Below, in pieces: positions 53,005 through 63,954 of a stretch of DNA of 64,000 nt; position 1 is the first letter of the stretch; every line of letters begins with the position of its first letter. The notes under the pieces are model-generated. The model worked only from the letters and a program-made list of their open reading frames with translations. It did not search any database and was not told the origin of the DNA. A program made the translations under genes and the position numbers. This DNA is from Gallionella sp. (GTDB lineage: Bacteria; Pseudomonadota; Gammaproteobacteria; Burkholderiales; Gallionellaceae): the NCBI GenBank assembly GCA_028699065.1, contig JAQVVH010000001.1:543860-607859 (forward strand), given 5' to 3'.

Positions 53005-53032
53005 TGATTACGTGCAATTTTCTGTTACAGTT
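53005..53032 (+). promoter_or_regulatory. Candidate sigma-70 promoter of the M23 peptidase gene
   Basis: TTGATT (53005-53010), 16-base spacer, TACAGT (53027-53032), 57 bases before ATG 53089. Confidence 0.45.
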
Positions 53033-53088
53033 CGGCGCTAGAAAAACGAGCGTTGCCTGCCAGCGCGAGCCCAACAAACGAGGCGCGA

Positions 53089-54390
53089 ATGTTACCCCAA
53101 AACCTGCTCAGCCAAGAGCGCAAGTTGAAATTGCGCTGGTTTGTCACTTTGTCCACGATGCCCCTGCTCGGCGTCCTGACAGCATTCGGCCTGGTTCCGG
53201 AAAGCGAACTCGGGCTTAAACCCGCACAACTTTCCGTAGAAGAAATTATCTTGCCGGTCACGCTGACAGACAATGCAGGCAGCCAGCGGTTTTGGCGTAC
53301 CGAGCGCATGCAGCGCGGCGACACGGTTGTCAGCCTACTGCAGCGCCTGAACGTGGATGATGCGGCCGCCAGCCAGTTTCTCCGCACCGCGCCCGACGCA
53401 ACCTCTTTCCGCAAACTGCCCACCGGTACGGAAATTCAGGCTGAAACCTCGGCATCCGGCGCACTGCTAAGTTTGCGTTATTTGTCGGCGGACGCCACCC
53501 AGAATGTCCTCACGAAAGAAGGGGACGGCTTCCTCGTCACACAGCAGCCCGCCCAGCTGGAAAGGCGCCTGTTCGTTCGCACCGGTGAAATTCAATCCAG
53601 TCTTTACGCGGCGACAGATGCGGCTGACGTTCCGGACGGCACCGCCAACCAACTGGTCGAAATTTTCAGCGGCGACATCGATTTTCACCACGATCTGCGC
53701 CGCGGCGATAAATTCACTGTCATCTATGAAATGACCTACAACAATGGGGCTTTGGTGGATAGCGGCCGAATTCAGGCGGCCGAATTCGTCAACCGCGGAC
53801 AAAGTTATCGTGCGGTTTATTTCAGCCCGGACGATCAGCGCGGCGGTTATTACACGCCGGAAGGCAAAAGTTTGCGCAAGGCATTCCTCCGCTCACCCAT
53901 TGCTTTCTCGCGCGTCAGCTCCGGATTCTCCAATTCACGTTTTCACCCTGTATTAAACAAATGGCGCGCCCACAAAGGCGTCGATTTTGCTGCCCCCACC
54001 GGCACACCTGTCAAAGTTACGGCCGATGGCATTGTTGACTTTGCCGGCCGCCAAGGCGGTTACGGCAACGTCATCATGGTTAAACACTCGGGTAATCGCT
54101 ACACCACGGTTTACGGTCACCTTTCACGCTACGCCAAAGGCCTCCGCCACGGCCAGCGCGTCAGTCAAGGGGATGTCATTGGCTATGTCGGCATGACCGG
54201 TGTCGCCAGCGGCCCGCACCTGCACTACGAATTCCGTGTCGGCAACCAGCAGCGTGATCCGCTGCGCGTCGCACTGCCCACGGCAAAGCCGCTGAGTACC
54301 GCGCATCGGGCTGAATTCCAAGCGGCGTCCGCTCGACTGACGGCACAGCTGGAACAGCTGCGCGACACCAATCTCGCCAAACTCGACTAG
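53089..54390 (+). CDS. M23-family murein DD-endopeptidase (MepM-like)
   Basis: A 433-residue envelope protein that probably cuts peptide crosslinks in peptidoglycan. One N-terminal membrane segment (about 14-34), an OapA/LysM-like region (RTERMQRGDTVVSLLQRLNV), a middle Csd3-like domain, and the peptidase M23 domain with zinc motifs FHPVLNKWRAHKGVDFAAP (HxxxD) and HLHYEFRV. Start ATG 53089 has GAGGCG upstream. The next gene, anmK, recycles anhydro-muramic acid, so the two fit murein turnover. Confidence 0.93.
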   Translation: MLPQNLLSQERKLKLRWFVTLSTMPLLGVLTAFGLVPESELGLKPAQLSVEEIILPVTLTDNAGSQRFWRTERMQRGDTVVSLLQRLNVDDAAASQFLRTAPDATSFRKLPTGTEIQAETSASGALLSLRYLSADATQNVLTKEGDGFLVTQQPAQLERRLFVRTGEIQSSLYAATDAADVPDGTANQLVEIFSGDIDFHHDLRRGDKFTVIYEMTYNNGALVDSGRIQAAEFVNRGQSYRAVYFSPDDQRGGYYTPEGKSLRKAFLRSPIAFSRVSSGFSNSRFHPVLNKWRAHKGVDFAAPTGTPVKVTADGIVDFAGRQGGYGNVIMVKHSGNRYTTVYGHLSRYAKGLRHGQRVSQGDVIGYVGMTGVASGPHLHYEFRVGNQQRDPLRVALPTAKPLSTAHRAEFQAASARLTAQLEQLRDTNLAKLD

Positions 54391-54398
54391 AGGCTCCA

Positions 54399-55496
54399 GT
54401 GCCGGCCGCCGAATGGTATGTCGGCCTGATGTCGGGCACCAGCCTGGACGGAGTCGATGCAGCATTGGTCGATTTCTCCGCGGCGACACCCCGTCTTACG
54501 GCAAAACATTTTCTCCCTTTTACGACCGAATTAAGGCATGAACTACTCGCCCTGAATCAGTCCGTGCCGGATGAGCTGCACCGCTGCATGATCGCGGCCA
54601 ACCAACTGGCCAAGTGTTACGCCAAAGCCACACAAACATTGCTCGCCAAAGCAGGCGTTTCCGCGCAGGCCGTGCGGGCAATCGGCTGCCACGGCCAAAC
54701 CTTGCGGCATCGCCCGGAATCCGCTTACACCGTACAAATCGGCAATGCGGCAATGCTCGCCGAACTGAGCGGGATTACCGTCATTAGCGACTTCCGCAGC
54801 CGTGATATAGCCGCAGGGGGCCAAGGGGCACCTCTGGTGCCGGCGTTCCACGATCGCATTCTGCGTCATCCCGAAATTCACCGCGTGATCGTCAACATCG
54901 GCGGCATCGCCAACCTCACCGATCTGCCGCCGAACGGCCCTGTTTCCGGTTTTGACTGCGGCCCCGGCAATCTTCTGCTGGATGCCTGGTGTCAACGTTA
55001 TTGTGGCCTCGCCTTCGATGAAGACGGACGCTGGGCCGCCGGCGGAAAAGTGTTGCCGGCATTACTGGCACGCCTGCAGGCCGAACCTTTTTTTGCGCTG
55101 CCACCGCCCAAAAGCACCGGGCGGGACCTGTTCAATCCGGACTGGTTACAGGATCGACTGGAAGGCGGCGAAGCGTCGGCCGACGTGCAGGCGACACTGC
55201 TGGAATTGACATGTCGGGGCATCGCCGATGCCATTTGCCGACACGCCCCGGGCGCGGCTGAAATCTATCTATGCGGCGGCGGCGCACGAAATACGGCCTT
55301 GCGCGAACGTCTAGCCGCATTGCTGCCGGAATGCGTCGTTGAGACCACCGCCGCACTGGGCACAGACCCGGATTTTCTGGAAGCGCTGGCGTTTGCCTGG
55401 CTGGCGCGACAAGCGCTGCTCGGACAGCCCGGGAATCTTCCCGCGGTCACTGGCGCGCGCCATTTCTGCGTGCTCGGCGCCATCCACCCAGCGTAA
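54399..55496 (+). CDS. anmK: Anhydro-N-acetylmuramic acid kinase
   Basis: Phosphorylates and opens 1,6-anhydro-MurNAc to MurNAc 6-phosphate in cell-wall recycling. The 365-residue protein has the signature YVGLMSGTSLDGVDAALVDF, GCHGQTLRH, FRSRDIAAGGQGAPLVPAFH and GFDCGPGN. It starts with GTG 54399, preceded by AGAGG; the first in-frame ATG at 54429 would cut into the ATP-binding motif. Follows the M23 gene by 8 bases. Confidence 0.95.
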   Translation: MPAAEWYVGLMSGTSLDGVDAALVDFSAATPRLTAKHFLPFTTELRHELLALNQSVPDELHRCMIAANQLAKCYAKATQTLLAKAGVSAQAVRAIGCHGQTLRHRPESAYTVQIGNAAMLAELSGITVISDFRSRDIAAGGQGAPLVPAFHDRILRHPEIHRVIVNIGGIANLTDLPPNGPVSGFDCGPGNLLLDAWCQRYCGLAFDEDGRWAAGGKVLPALLARLQAEPFFALPPPKSTGRDLFNPDWLQDRLEGGEASADVQATLLELTCRGIADAICRHAPGAAEIYLCGGGARNTALRERLAALLPECVVETTAALGTDPDFLEALAFAWLARQALLGQPGNLPAVTGARHFCVLGAIHPA

Positions 55497-55519
55497 AAAA
55501 GCCGGGGACAAGCCCCGGC
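55495..55519 (-). terminator. Terminator of erpA (and probably anmK)
   Basis: GCCGGGG-ACAAG-CCCCGGC between the convergent anmK and erpA stops. The minus-strand reading has six Ts after the stem, so it is mainly for erpA. Confidence 0.88.
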
Positions 55520-55544
55520 GATCGTGTATTCAGCGCAACAAGGT

Positions 55545-55895
55545 TTACACGGAAAAGGACGAACCACAGCCGCAAGTCGTGGTGGCATTGGGATTCTTGA
55601 TCACGAACTGCGCGCCTTCCAGGCCTTCCTGATAATCGATTTCCGCACCGACCAGATACTGAAAACTCATCGGGTCGATCAGCAGTTGCACTCCGTTTTT
55701 GCTCATCACGGTGTCATCTTCGTTCATGACTTCGTCAAAGGTGAACCCGTACTGAAAGCCGGAACAACCGCCACCGCTCACAAACACGCGCAACTTGAGC
55801 TCGGCATTACCCTCTTCGTCGATCAGCTGTTTTACCTTGTTGGCCGCACTGTCGGTAAAGTTCAGCGGGTCTTGAGTTTCGGTCATTGCATTCAT
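55545..55895 (-). CDS. erpA: Iron-sulfur cluster insertion protein ErpA
   Basis: A-type carrier that delivers Fe-S clusters to apoproteins such as IspG. The 116-residue protein has the three cluster-binding cysteines: C44 in SGGGCSGF and C108/C110 in TCGCGSSF. Start ATG 55895 with GGAG upstream, rather than the ORF start at 55961. Preceded on the strand by argC, a usual betaproteobacterial order. Confidence 0.95.
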   Translation of the reverse strand: MNAMTETQDPLNFTDSAANKVKQLIDEEGNAELKLRVFVSGGGCSGFQYGFTFDEVMNEDDTVMSKNGVQLLIDPMSFQYLVGAEIDYQEGLEGAQFVIKNPNATTTCGCGSSFSV

Positions 55896-56051
55896 AAAAT
55901 TATCTCCAAAAATTGATAGCAGGGCCGGCAGTCGGCCGGACAAAATCAGACGATTCACCACGCGAGGCGCAATGATAACCCAAACGCGCCGCTTGCCTAC
56001 CCCTTCAACAATATGGCCATATAAACCCGGATGTTCGGTGAGGATCCGAAA

Positions 56052-57080
56052 TCACGGCAGCAGGGGGACATTTTCCAGCGCAGTCGTCTCCGGCAGACCG
56101 AACATCAGGTTCATGTTCTGCACCGCCTGTCCGGCAGCCCCCTTAACCAGATTATCGATCACTGACAGCACCACCACCGTGTCGCCGCCCTGCGGCCGAT
56201 GCACCGCAATACGGCAACGATTCGCGCCGCGCACCGAGCGCGTTTCCGGATGACTCCCCGGCGGCATGACGTCCACAAAAGGCTCATTCGCGTAGCGTTG
56301 CTCGAACAAAGCTTGCAAATCCGCATCGGCGTTCAACCGGCCATACAGCGTGGCGTGAATTCCACGAATCATCGGCGTCAAGTGCGGCACAAAAGTCAGC
56401 CCCACGGGGTTGCCATGCACACGCGCCAGCCCCTGGCGGATCTCCGGCAGATGGCGATGCCCGGGCACGCCGTACGCCTTAAAATTATCCGAGGCTTCGG
56501 AAAACAGCGTCGGAATTTCCGCCTTGCGTCCGGCACCGGAAACCCCGGACTTGGCATCCGCAATCAAATGCGCCGGATCGATCAACCCGGCCCCGAGCAG
56601 CGGGATGAAACCCAGCTGTACCGCCGTGGGATAGCAGCCCGGATTGGCCACCAAACGCGCGGTGCGAATCTGCTCGCGATTGACTTCTGGCAGACCGTAC
56701 ACCGCCTCGGCCACCAGATCCGGGCAGGCATGCTCCATCCCGTACCACTTGCCCCATTCGGCCACGTCCTTGATTCGGAAATCCGCGGCCAGATCGATCA
56801 CTTTGACGCCGGCCTCCAGCAAGGCACGGGTCTGCTGCATGGCAATCCCGTTTGGCGTGGCGAAAAACACCAGATCGCAATCTTCCAGACGCGCCTGATC
56901 CGGATGGGTAAAGTCGATATCCACATAGCCGCGCAGACTGGGGAACATGCGATTCACCGGCGTGCCCGCATCGGCGCGCGAGGTGATCACTTGCAAAGCC
57001 ACTTGCGGATGCGCGGCCAGCAAACGCAGCAATTCAACGCCGGTATAACCGGTGCCGCCAACAATACCCACTTTGATCAT
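56052..57080 (-). CDS. argC: N-acetyl-gamma-glutamyl-phosphate reductase
   Basis: Third step of arginine synthesis, NADPH-dependent. The 342-residue protein has [19 protein letters not shown] (nucleotide binding), the active-site cysteine in NPGCYPTA, and the HRHLPEI segment with the catalytic His. Start ATG 57080 (MIKVGIV). It is downstream of rplM-rpsI but separated by a hairpin at 57132. argB at 4.7 kb supplies the preceding enzyme. Confidence 0.96.
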   Translation of the reverse strand: MIKVGIVGGTGYTGVELLRLLAAHPQVALQVITSRADAGTPVNRMFPSLRGYVDIDFTHPDQARLEDCDLVFFATPNGIAMQQTRALLEAGVKVIDLAADFRIKDVAEWGKWYGMEHACPDLVAEAVYGLPEVNREQIRTARLVANPGCYPTAVQLGFIPLLGAGLIDPAHLIADAKSGVSGAGRKAEIPTLFSEASDNFKAYGVPGHRHLPEIRQGLARVHGNPVGLTFVPHLTPMIRGIHATLYGRLNADADLQALFEQRYANEPFVDVMPPGSHPETRSVRGANRCRIAVHRPQGGDTVVVLSVIDNLVKGAAGQAVQNMNLMFGLPETTALENVPLLP

Positions 57081-57131
57081 GATTTCGACCTTCCAAAAAA
57101 ATCCGGGGGCATGATACAACAAAAGCCCAAT

Positions 57132-57159
57132 GCAAAAGCCGCCCGAAGGCGGCTTTTGC
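57132..57159 (-). terminator. Hairpin after rpsI
   Basis: GCAAAAGCCGCC-CGAA-GGCGGCTTTTGC, a perfect 12-bp stem 21 bases past the rpsI stop. The downstream minus-strand tract is T-rich but interrupted (ATTGGGCTTTTGTTG), so readthrough into argC is possible. Confidence 0.75.
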
Positions 57160-57179
57160 GATGCAGCAGGTTCCTGCGA

Positions 57180-57572
57180 TTAACGCTTGGAGAACTGCTT
57201 GCGGCGGCGCGCCTTGCGCAGACCGACCTTCTTACGTTCCACTTCACGGGCATCGCGTGTCACCAGACCCGCAGCCTTCAACACCGGCTTGAATTCGGCG
57301 TTGTAGTCGATCAGTGCGCGGGTGATGCCGTGACGCACGGCGCCTGCCTGGCCGGCTTCACCGCCACCGATCACGTTCACCATGATATCGAACTTGCTCA
57401 GTGTTTCGGTCAGTGTCAGCGGCTGGCGCACGATCATGCGGCCGGTTTCGCGGGAGAAAAATACGTCCACCGGCTTGTCGTTGACGACGATGTCGCCCTT
57501 GCCCGGCTTGATAAACACGCGTGCCACCGCACTCTTGCGACGACCGGTTCCGTAATTGTAGTTTGCGCTCAT
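57180..57572 (-). CDS. rpsI: 30S ribosomal protein uS9
   Basis: A 130-residue protein with [16 protein letters not shown] at the N-terminus and the conserved basic tail ending QFSKR that reaches the P site. Three bases after rplM, the universal rplM-rpsI pair. Confidence 0.98.
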   Translation of the reverse strand: MSANYNYGTGRRKSAVARVFIKPGKGDIVVNDKPVDVFFSRETGRMIVRQPLTLTETLSKFDIMVNVIGGGEAGQAGAVRHGITRALIDYNAEFKPVLKAAGLVTRDAREVERKKVGLRKARRRKQFSKR

Positions 57573-57575
57573 GCT

Positions 57576-58013
57576 TTAAGCTTTCAACAGATTGACTGGT
57601 TTCGGTTGCTGCGCGGTATGCGGATGATCCGCACCGGCATACACCTTCATCTTGCGCAGCATCGCGTAACCCAGCGGCCCCTTGGGCAGCATGCCCTTGA
57701 CGGCCTTTTCCAGCACGCGCTGGGGGTGACGCTGTTGCAACTTGGCGAAGTTGGTGGTGTACAAACCGCCCGGGTAAGTCGTGTGGCGATGGTACAGCTT
57801 GGCTTCCGCCTTGTTGCCGGTCACGCGCAGCTTGTTGGCGTTCACGACAACAACAAAGTCACCGGTGTCCACATGAGGCGTGTAAATCGCCTTGTGCTTG
57901 CCACGCAGTCGTGCAGCAATCTGGGCAGCCAGGCGACCCAGCACCTGATCAGCGGCGTCAACCAGAAGCCAGTCATGCTGGACTTCATGGGGTTTGGCAG
58001 AAAATGTTTTCAT
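57576..58013 (-). CDS. rplM: 50S ribosomal protein uL13
   Basis: A 145-residue large-subunit assembly protein: [49 protein letters not shown]. Start ATG 58013 (MKTFSA) with TAGGA upstream. First gene of rplM-rpsI. Confidence 0.98.
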   Translation of the reverse strand: MKTFSAKPHEVQHDWLLVDAADQVLGRLAAQIAARLRGKHKAIYTPHVDTGDFVVVVNANKLRVTGNKAEAKLYHRHTTYPGGLYTTNFAKLQQRHPQRVLEKAVKGMLPKGPLGYAMLRKMKVYAGADHPHTAQQPKPVNLLKA

Positions 58014-58162
58014 AGCCACAATTCCTAAAAATTCAATTGGTAAACCTCGAAGGGCGCGCATTCTATTTCAGCCCGGCCGCGGCTGTCAAACCCTATTTTC
58101 CAAACGCGATGCCAATCCCCTCTGGTGCTATGATGATCCCATCAGAATACCCGCCTGTCCGC

Positions 58163-58924
58163 ATGTCCTGGCTCATCACCAACACCCTCGCCACGTTTCT
58201 GCTGCCTCCACTAGCCCTGCTCTGCCTGCTCGGTCTTGGGCTGCTGCTTCTGAAACGTCGGCGCAAACTCGCCACCACGCTGCTATTTTCCGGCTTCGCA
58301 TTGCTCTGGCTGGGGTCCACACCCTACATCGCTGAGGGCGCTTTGCATTTGCTTGAGTCGCGCACTCACATGGTCGATATGCAAGGCCAGTCGGCCAACG
58401 CGATCATCGTTCTTGGCGGCGGCAGTTATGCGCGGGCACCGGAATACGGCGGGCAGGACACTGTCAGCCACCAGACGCTGGAACGCCTCCGCTACGCGGC
58501 CCGCTTGCAACGCGAAACCGGTTTACCCCTGCTCGCCAGCGGCGGCAAGCCCGAAGGCAGCGTTCTGGCGGAAGCCGAGCAGATGAAAATTGCGCTGGAG
58601 CAGGATTTCCGCGTGCCGGTGCGCTGGATCGAGATTGGCTCGGACAATACGGCCGAAAATGCCCGCCATAGCTTTGAACTGCTGCAACAGGCCGGCATTC
58701 GCAAAGTCTATCTGGTCACCCATGCCTGGCACATGCCGCGTGCCTCCAACGTTTTTCGCCGGGCCGGATTCGAGGTGATCGAGGCACCAACCGCGTTCAC
58801 CACACGCAATCATGTCGATATACTGGCCTTTCTGCCGCGCGCGGACAGCCTGTACGATAGTAAAATATTCATGCACGAAGTCATCGGGCTGCTTTGGTGC
58901 CGGCTAAAGTCCGGCGCAGCCTGA
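58163..58924 (+). CDS. YdcF/ElyC-like DUF218 envelope protein
   Basis: A 253-residue protein: two N-terminal membrane segments (about 10-30 and 38-56) and a DUF218 domain (ANAIIVLGGGSYARAPEYGG, LLASGGKPEGSVLAEAEQM, IGSDNTAENARHSFELL, VTHAWHMPRA). E. coli ElyC of this type affects undecaprenyl carrier lipid and envelope integrity. Start ATG 58163 places the first membrane segment at the N-terminus. A TATGAT at 58129 may be its -10. Divergent from rplM. Confidence 0.88.
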   Translation: MSWLITNTLATFLLPPLALLCLLGLGLLLLKRRRKLATTLLFSGFALLWLGSTPYIAEGALHLLESRTHMVDMQGQSANAIIVLGGGSYARAPEYGGQDTVSHQTLERLRYAARLQRETGLPLLASGGKPEGSVLAEAEQMKIALEQDFRVPVRWIEIGSDNTAENARHSFELLQQAGIRKVYLVTHAWHMPRASNVFRRAGFEVIEAPTAFTTRNHVDILAFLPRADSLYDSKIFMHEVIGLLWCRLKSGAA

Positions 58925-58949
58925 ATCAATCATTTCCGGGAGCACCACT

Positions 58950-59366
58950 ATGAAAACACGCGTCAAATGGGTTGAAGGCATCACTTTCCTGGGGGAAACC
59001 GAAAGCGGCCACGGCGTCATCATGGACGGCTCGCCGGCGGTAGGCGGCCGCGATCTCGGGCCGCGTCCGATGGAAATGCTGCTGCTGGGTGCGGGTGGCT
59101 GCTCCAGCATTGATGTCATCATGATTCTGAAAAAATCGCGCCAGTCAGTATCCGACTGTTATGTGGACATTTCGGCGGAGCGAGCCGATACCGACCCCAA
59201 GGTTTTCACCAAAATCCACATGCACTTTGTGGTGACCGGCAAAGACATCAAGTCTGAAGCCGTGGGAAAGGCCGTCAAACTCTCGGCCGAAAAATACTGT
59301 TCCGCTTCAATCATGCTCGGCGCCACCGCCGAAATGACGCACGATTTCGAGGTCATTCAGGAATAG
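58950..59366 (+). CDS. OsmC family protein
   Basis: A 138-residue OsmC/Ohr-fold protein with the family signature GPRPMEMLLLGAGGCSSIDVI containing the first cysteine (GGCSS) and the second cysteine in EKYCSASIMLGATA. These cysteines in relatives reduce organic hydroperoxides. It belongs to the YhfA-like branch, whose substrate is unsettled. GGGAG precedes ATG 58950; 25 bases after the YdcF-like gene. Confidence 0.9.
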   Translation: MKTRVKWVEGITFLGETESGHGVIMDGSPAVGGRDLGPRPMEMLLLGAGGCSSIDVIMILKKSRQSVSDCYVDISAERADTDPKVFTKIHMHFVVTGKDIKSEAVGKAVKLSAEKYCSASIMLGATAEMTHDFEVIQE

Positions 59367-59385
59367 GATCCCCGCGGCCCGCTCC

Positions 59386-60012
59386 CTAAATACGGTAGGC
59401 CGTGTGCGTCAGAATTTTTGAAGTCGTGCGCATCGCCAGCTTAACCGGACCGGGCAGCTCGGCCCCGCCCATTTGCCGGGCCATTTCCGAATGCCCGGTT
59501 TCGTCAACGTACATCTGCTGCACAATGGCGCGACTCTTGGCATCCTGCACCGGTAATTTGTCCAGATGACCCTGCAAATGACCGCCAACCTGCCGCTCGG
59601 TTTCGGACAGAAAGCCCAAATTCCATTTGTCCCCCAGCAAGCCGGCGAAAGCACCCAAGGTAAGTGATCCGGTGTACCACAACGGATTCAGTACGCTCAA
59701 ATGCCCCCCGAGCTCATGCACGCGCTTTGCCGTCCAAGCCAAATGTTCGGTCTCTTCCTGCGCAGCATGCTGCAATTCCTTTTGCACCGCCGGATCGCGT
59801 GCGGTCAGCGCCTGCCCCTGATACAAGGCCTGCGCGCAAATCTCGCCACTGTGATTGATGCGCATCAGGCCGGCCGCATGTTTGCGTTCAGTCTCATCCA
59901 GCGGCGCGTCCGTGGCATCGGCATCCGGGTGCGGTCGAACGCTGTGCGCCTGGCTAAAAAGCGTACGCAAGCCTTTGTCGAACTCGATAATCAAGCGATC
60001 CAGATTCAGCAT
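59386..60012 (-). CDS. coq7: Demethoxyubiquinone hydroxylase Coq7
   Basis: Di-iron monooxygenase of ubiquinone synthesis (penultimate hydroxylation). The 208-residue protein has carboxylate-histidine ligands in [27 protein letters not shown] (ExxH) and [12 protein letters not shown] (ExxH). Its presence indicates ubiquinone made with a Coq7 rather than UbiF hydroxylase. Three bases separate it from the trpC stop on the same strand. Confidence 0.95.
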   Translation of the reverse strand: MLNLDRLIIEFDKGLRTLFSQAHSVRPHPDADATDAPLDETERKHAAGLMRINHSGEICAQALYQGQALTARDPAVQKELQHAAQEETEHLAWTAKRVHELGGHLSVLNPLWYTGSLTLGAFAGLLGDKWNLGFLSETERQVGGHLQGHLDKLPVQDAKSRAIVQQMYVDETGHSEMARQMGGAELPGPVKLAMRTTSKILTHTAYRI

Positions 60013-60015
60013 GAT

Positions 60016-60816
60016 TCACTCCTGCGGCGAGTTAAAAACCCGCGCCAATTCTACACCCGGATCTTCCGCGCGCATGAACGCCTCGCCAACCAGAAAGGTA
60101 TGCACGTTATGCCCGCGCATCCGTCGCACATCGTCGCCGGTAAAAATGCCGCTTTCGGTCACGACAATGCGATCCGCCGGGATCTGCGGCAGCAAATCCA
60201 GCGTCGTTTGCAGCGAAACTTCAAAGGTGCGGAGATTGCGGTTATTGATACCGATGAGCGGCGTCTTCAGCTGCAAGGCCAATTCAAGCTCGTCGCCGTC
60301 ATGCACTTCGACCAGAACCGCCATACCCAGCTTATCTGCAAGCGCCTCGAAAGCTTTCATTTGTCCCGGTGTCAGCGCAGAGGCAATCAGCAGAATGGCA
60401 TCCGCCCCCATCGCCCGCGCCTGCCAGATCTGGTATTCGTCGACGATGAAGTCTTTGCGCAGCACCGGCAATTCGCAGGCGGCACGCGCTTCGCGCAAAT
60501 ATTCCGCGCTGCCCTGAAAGAACGACTCATCCGTCAGCACCGACAGGCAGGCCGCCCCGTGGCGGGCATAGCTGGCCGCGATCTGCGCCGGATGGAAATC
60601 GGCGCGAATCACGCCCTTGCTGGGACTGGCTTTCTTGATTTCGGCGATAACGGCGGCTTGTCCGGCGGCAATCCTGTCGCGGATTGCGCCCACAAAATCA
60701 CGCGGCGCCGACATCTCCGCCGCTTCGGCGCGCAATTGCGGAAAAGGCTTGACAGACAAGGCGGAACGAACTTCCTGGGCTTTGACGTAAAGGATTTTGT
60801 TGAGGATATCTGACAT
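60016..60816 (-). CDS. trpC: Indole-3-glycerol phosphate synthase
   Basis: Tryptophan synthesis: closes the indole ring from CdRP. The 266-residue TIM barrel has [16 protein letters not shown] with catalytic lysine, [24 protein letters not shown] and VVTESGI. Monofunctional (no TrpF part). Start ATG 60816 (MSDILNK). Other trp genes are not in the window; divergent from proA. Confidence 0.96.
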   Translation of the reverse strand: MSDILNKILYVKAQEVRSALSVKPFPQLRAEAAEMSAPRDFVGAIRDRIAAGQAAVIAEIKKASPSKGVIRADFHPAQIAASYARHGAACLSVLTDESFFQGSAEYLREARAACELPVLRKDFIVDEYQIWQARAMGADAILLIASALTPGQMKAFEALADKLGMAVLVEVHDGDELELALQLKTPLIGINNRNLRTFEVSLQTTLDLLPQIPADRIVVTESGIFTGDDVRRMRGHNVHTFLVGEAFMRAEDPGVELARVFNSPQE

Positions 60817-60896
60817 GTAACGCTCTCTCGAATTCCTGCGCATTCTAACCGATGCGGGATGCTAAAATGCGCGCTACGGTTTTTTTCGGAATGGAA

Positions 60897-62156
60897 ATGG
60901 ATAACATCAGGCAATACATGCAGGACGTCGGCCGGCGCGCACGCGCCGCCTCACGCGTCATGGCGACTGCCGACACCAATGCCAAGAACACTGCATTGCA
61001 GGCAATCGCCGATGCCATCTTGGCGAACAACGCCCTGCTGACCGCAGAAAACGCAAAAGACATCGCCGCCGCAAAACAAAACGGCCTCGATGCAGCCGCC
61101 ATTGACCGACTTACACTCAGTGAAAAAACCATACAGGGTATGGCGGAAGGTCTGCGCCAGATCGCGGCCTTACCTGATCCCGTCGGCGAAATCAGCGACA
61201 TGTGTTATCGCCCCTCCGGCATTCAGGTCGGCAAAATGCGCGTGCCGCTGGGCGTGATCGGCATCATCTACGAATCACGCCCCAACGTGACAGCGGACGC
61301 CGCCGGTCTCTGCCTGAAGTCGGGCAACGCCTGCGTCCTGCGCGGCGGCTCGGAAGCCATTTATTCCAATCAGGCCATCGCCGCCTGCGTGCAACAGGGC
61401 TTGCGGTCTGCCGGCTTGCCGGAGAGCGCCGTGCAGGTGGTGAACACCACCGATCGCGCTGCCGTGGGCGAGCTGATCACCATGAAAGAATTCGTGGACG
61501 TAATCGTGCCCCGCGGCGGCAAGAGCCTGATCGCGCGCATTTCGGAAGAAGCCCGCGTGCCCGTCATCAAACATCTCGACGGCATCTGCCATGTTTATAT
61601 TGACGACGAGGCCGATCTGGCCAAAGCCATCCGCATCGCGGACAACGCCAAGACTCATCGCTACGGCGTATGTAACGCCATGGAAACGTTGCTGGTGAAT
61701 GCGAATGTCGCGGCGCAGGTCCTGCCTGGCCTCTGCAAAATTTACCTGGATAAGGGCGTCGAGCTGCGTGGCGATGATGCCGCGCGACAAATCATTTCAC
61801 AAATGAGCTCGGCCACCGAAGAGGATTGGCGCACCGAATACCTCGCGCCCATCCTCGCGGTCCGCATCGTGGCCGATCTCGATGCCGCGATCAACCACAT
61901 CAACACTTATGGATCGCAGCACACCGACAGCATCGTCACCGAGAATTACAGTCGGGCACTGCGTTTCCTGCGCGAAGTCGATTCCTCCAGCGTCATGGTG
62001 AACGCCTCGACGCGTTTCGCCGACGGCTTCGAATACGGGCTGGGCGCGGAGATCGGCATTTCCACCGACAAAATCCACGCGCGCGGGCCGGTCGGACTGG
62101 AAGGCCTGACCTCACAGAAATTTATTGTTTTGGGTAGCGGACAAATCCGCATTTGA
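60897..62156 (+). CDS. proA: Glutamate-5-semialdehyde dehydrogenase (gamma-glutamyl phosphate reductase)
   Basis: Second enzyme of proline synthesis. The 419-residue aldehyde-dehydrogenase-fold protein has [41 protein letters not shown], and the catalytic-cysteine region [14 protein letters not shown] 60897 (MDNIRQYM) gives normal length; ATG 60891 is two codons upstream. A TAAAAT followed by GCGCGC at 60863 resembles the -10 form seen elsewhere. Confidence 0.95.
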   Translation: MDNIRQYMQDVGRRARAASRVMATADTNAKNTALQAIADAILANNALLTAENAKDIAAAKQNGLDAAAIDRLTLSEKTIQGMAEGLRQIAALPDPVGEISDMCYRPSGIQVGKMRVPLGVIGIIYESRPNVTADAAGLCLKSGNACVLRGGSEAIYSNQAIAACVQQGLRSAGLPESAVQVVNTTDRAAVGELITMKEFVDVIVPRGGKSLIARISEEARVPVIKHLDGICHVYIDDEADLAKAIRIADNAKTHRYGVCNAMETLLVNANVAAQVLPGLCKIYLDKGVELRGDDAARQIISQMSSATEEDWRTEYLAPILAVRIVADLDAAINHINTYGSQHTDSIVTENYSRALRFLREVDSSSVMVNASTRFADGFEYGLGAEIGISTDKIHARGPVGLEGLTSQKFIVLGSGQIRI

Positions 62157-62169
62157 CAGAAAGCACAAC

Positions 62170-63930
62170 ATGAGCACACTTATCGAAATCAAGGTTCCGG
62201 ACATCGGAGACTTCAAGGAAGTTGTCGTTATCGAAATTGGCGTCAAGCCCGGCGACGCCGTCGCGCAGGAACACACGCTGATCACGCTGGAAACTGACAA
62301 GGCGACACTAGATGTTCCCTCGCCAGTTGCGGGTGTCGTAAAAGAAATGAAGCTCAAGGTTGGCGACAAGGTCAGTGAGGGCTCCGTGATTCTGCTGCTA
62401 GAAAGCGACGAACAGGCCGTGGCCGCGCCCGCCGCCCAGGAAGCCGCACCGAACACAACGCCGGAAACAGCACCCGTCTCCGACACACCCGTGGCCGCAA
62501 CACCCGCCACCCGGGGCGAGTTTCATGCTGAAGTCGTGGTGCTCGGCGCCGGGCCCGGCGGCTACACTGCCGCGTTCCGCGCCGCAGATCTCGGCAAGCA
62601 GGTCATCCTGATCGAGAAGCACGCCTCGCTTGGCGGTGTATGCCTCAACGTCGGTTGTATCCCGTCCAAAGCGCTGCTGCATGTCGCCAAGGTGATTAAC
62701 GAGGCGGACGAAGTTGCGCATCACGGCGTCACCTTCGGCAAGCCGAAAATCGACATCAATCAGATTCGCGGCTGGAAGGAAAGCGTGATCGGCAAGCTGA
62801 CCGGCGGGCTCGCCGCACTGGCCAAGCAGCGCAAGGTGCAAGTCATCCGCGGCGTTGCAAAATTCGCTACATCGCACCTGCTGGAAGTACAAACCGCCGA
62901 CGGCGTGAAAACCGTTTCTTTTGACAACTGCATCGTCGCTGCCGGCTCCAGCGTGGCGCGCATCCCCGGCTTCCCGTATGAGGACGAGCGCATCATCGAC
63001 TCCACCGGCGCACTGGCACTGAAGGAGGTGCCGAAGCGCATGCTGGTGATCGGCGGCGGCATCATCGGCCTGGAGATGGCCACGGTGTATGACGCGCTCG
63101 GCGCGAAAATCAGCGTCGTCGAACTCATGGACCAGTTGATGCCCGGTGCAGACAAGGACATGGTCAAGCCGCTGCACAACCGCATCGCCAAGCGTTACGA
63201 AGCCATCATGCTGAAGACCAAGGTGACAAAGATTGAGGCCGAGAAAAAAGGCCTCAAGGTCACCTTCGAAGGCGAACAGGCTCCGGCCGAACCACAACTG
63301 TACGACAGCGTGCTGATGGCTGTGGGGCGTCGCCCAAACGGGCGCGAGATCAACGCGGAAGCGGCCGGCCTTGTCGTCAACGAACGCGGCTTCATCCCGG
63401 TCGACAAGCAGATGCGCACCAACGTGCCGCACATCTACGCCATCGGCGACATCGTGGGTGATCCGATGCTCGCGCACAAAGCTGTGCATGAAGGCAAGGT
63501 GGCAGCTGAAAACATCGCCGGGCACAAGGCATTCTTTGAACCCATGACCATTCCTTCCGTGGCTTACACCGATCCGGAAATCGCATGGATGGGGCTCACC
63601 GAAACCCAGGCAAAGGCGCAGGGTATCGAATATGAGAAAGGCAACTTTCCGTGGGCTGCCTCAGGCCGCGCGCTTTCCATCGCACGCGAGGAAGGCGCGA
63701 CCAAAGTGCTGCTCGATCCCAAGTCTCGCCGCATTCTCGGCATGGGCATCGTCGGCACTAACGCCGGTGAACTGATCGCCGAAGGTGTGCTGGCACTGGA
63801 AATGGGCGCGGACATGGAAGATCTCGGCCTCACCATTCATCCGCACCCGACCCTGTCGGAGACCCTGTGTTTTGCCGCCGAGATGGCGGAAGGCACGATT
63901 ACCGACCTGCTCCCGCCGCGAAAGAAATAA
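62170..63930 (+). CDS. lpdA: Dihydrolipoyl dehydrogenase with N-terminal lipoyl domain
   Basis: E3 of 2-oxoacid dehydrogenase complexes, 586 residues because of a fused N-terminal lipoyl domain (about 1-78, lysine in [11 protein letters not shown]) and an Ala/Pro/Thr linker (about 80-115). The E3 part shows [20 protein letters not shown], the redox disulfide in [25 protein letters not shown] and the C-terminal HPHPTLSE His-Glu pair. Such lipoyl-E3 fusions are known in betaproteobacteria and Neisseria (p64k). The lipoyl domain is a probable target of LipB/LipA. Confidence 0.96.
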   Translation: MSTLIEIKVPDIGDFKEVVVIEIGVKPGDAVAQEHTLITLETDKATLDVPSPVAGVVKEMKLKVGDKVSEGSVILLLESDEQAVAAPAAQEAAPNTTPETAPVSDTPVAATPATRGEFHAEVVVLGAGPGGYTAAFRAADLGKQVILIEKHASLGGVCLNVGCIPSKALLHVAKVINEADEVAHHGVTFGKPKIDINQIRGWKESVIGKLTGGLAALAKQRKVQVIRGVAKFATSHLLEVQTADGVKTVSFDNCIVAAGSSVARIPGFPYEDERIIDSTGALALKEVPKRMLVIGGGIIGLEMATVYDALGAKISVVELMDQLMPGADKDMVKPLHNRIAKRYEAIMLKTKVTKIEAEKKGLKVTFEGEQAPAEPQLYDSVLMAVGRRPNGREINAEAAGLVVNERGFIPVDKQMRTNVPHIYAIGDIVGDPMLAHKAVHEGKVAAENIAGHKAFFEPMTIPSVAYTDPEIAWMGLTETQAKAQGIEYEKGNFPWAASGRALSIAREEGATKVLLDPKSRRILGMGIVGTNAGELIAEGVLALEMGADMEDLGLTIHPHPTLSETLCFAAEMAEGTITDLLPPRKK

Positions 63931-63954
63931 CAACCGGCACGGGGCGCATCGACC

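Noticed and set aside
56199-58028. A 609-codon plus-strand frame crossing argC, rpsI and rplM
   Set aside because: It spans three certain genes and their terminator on the other strand, so it cannot be a real gene.
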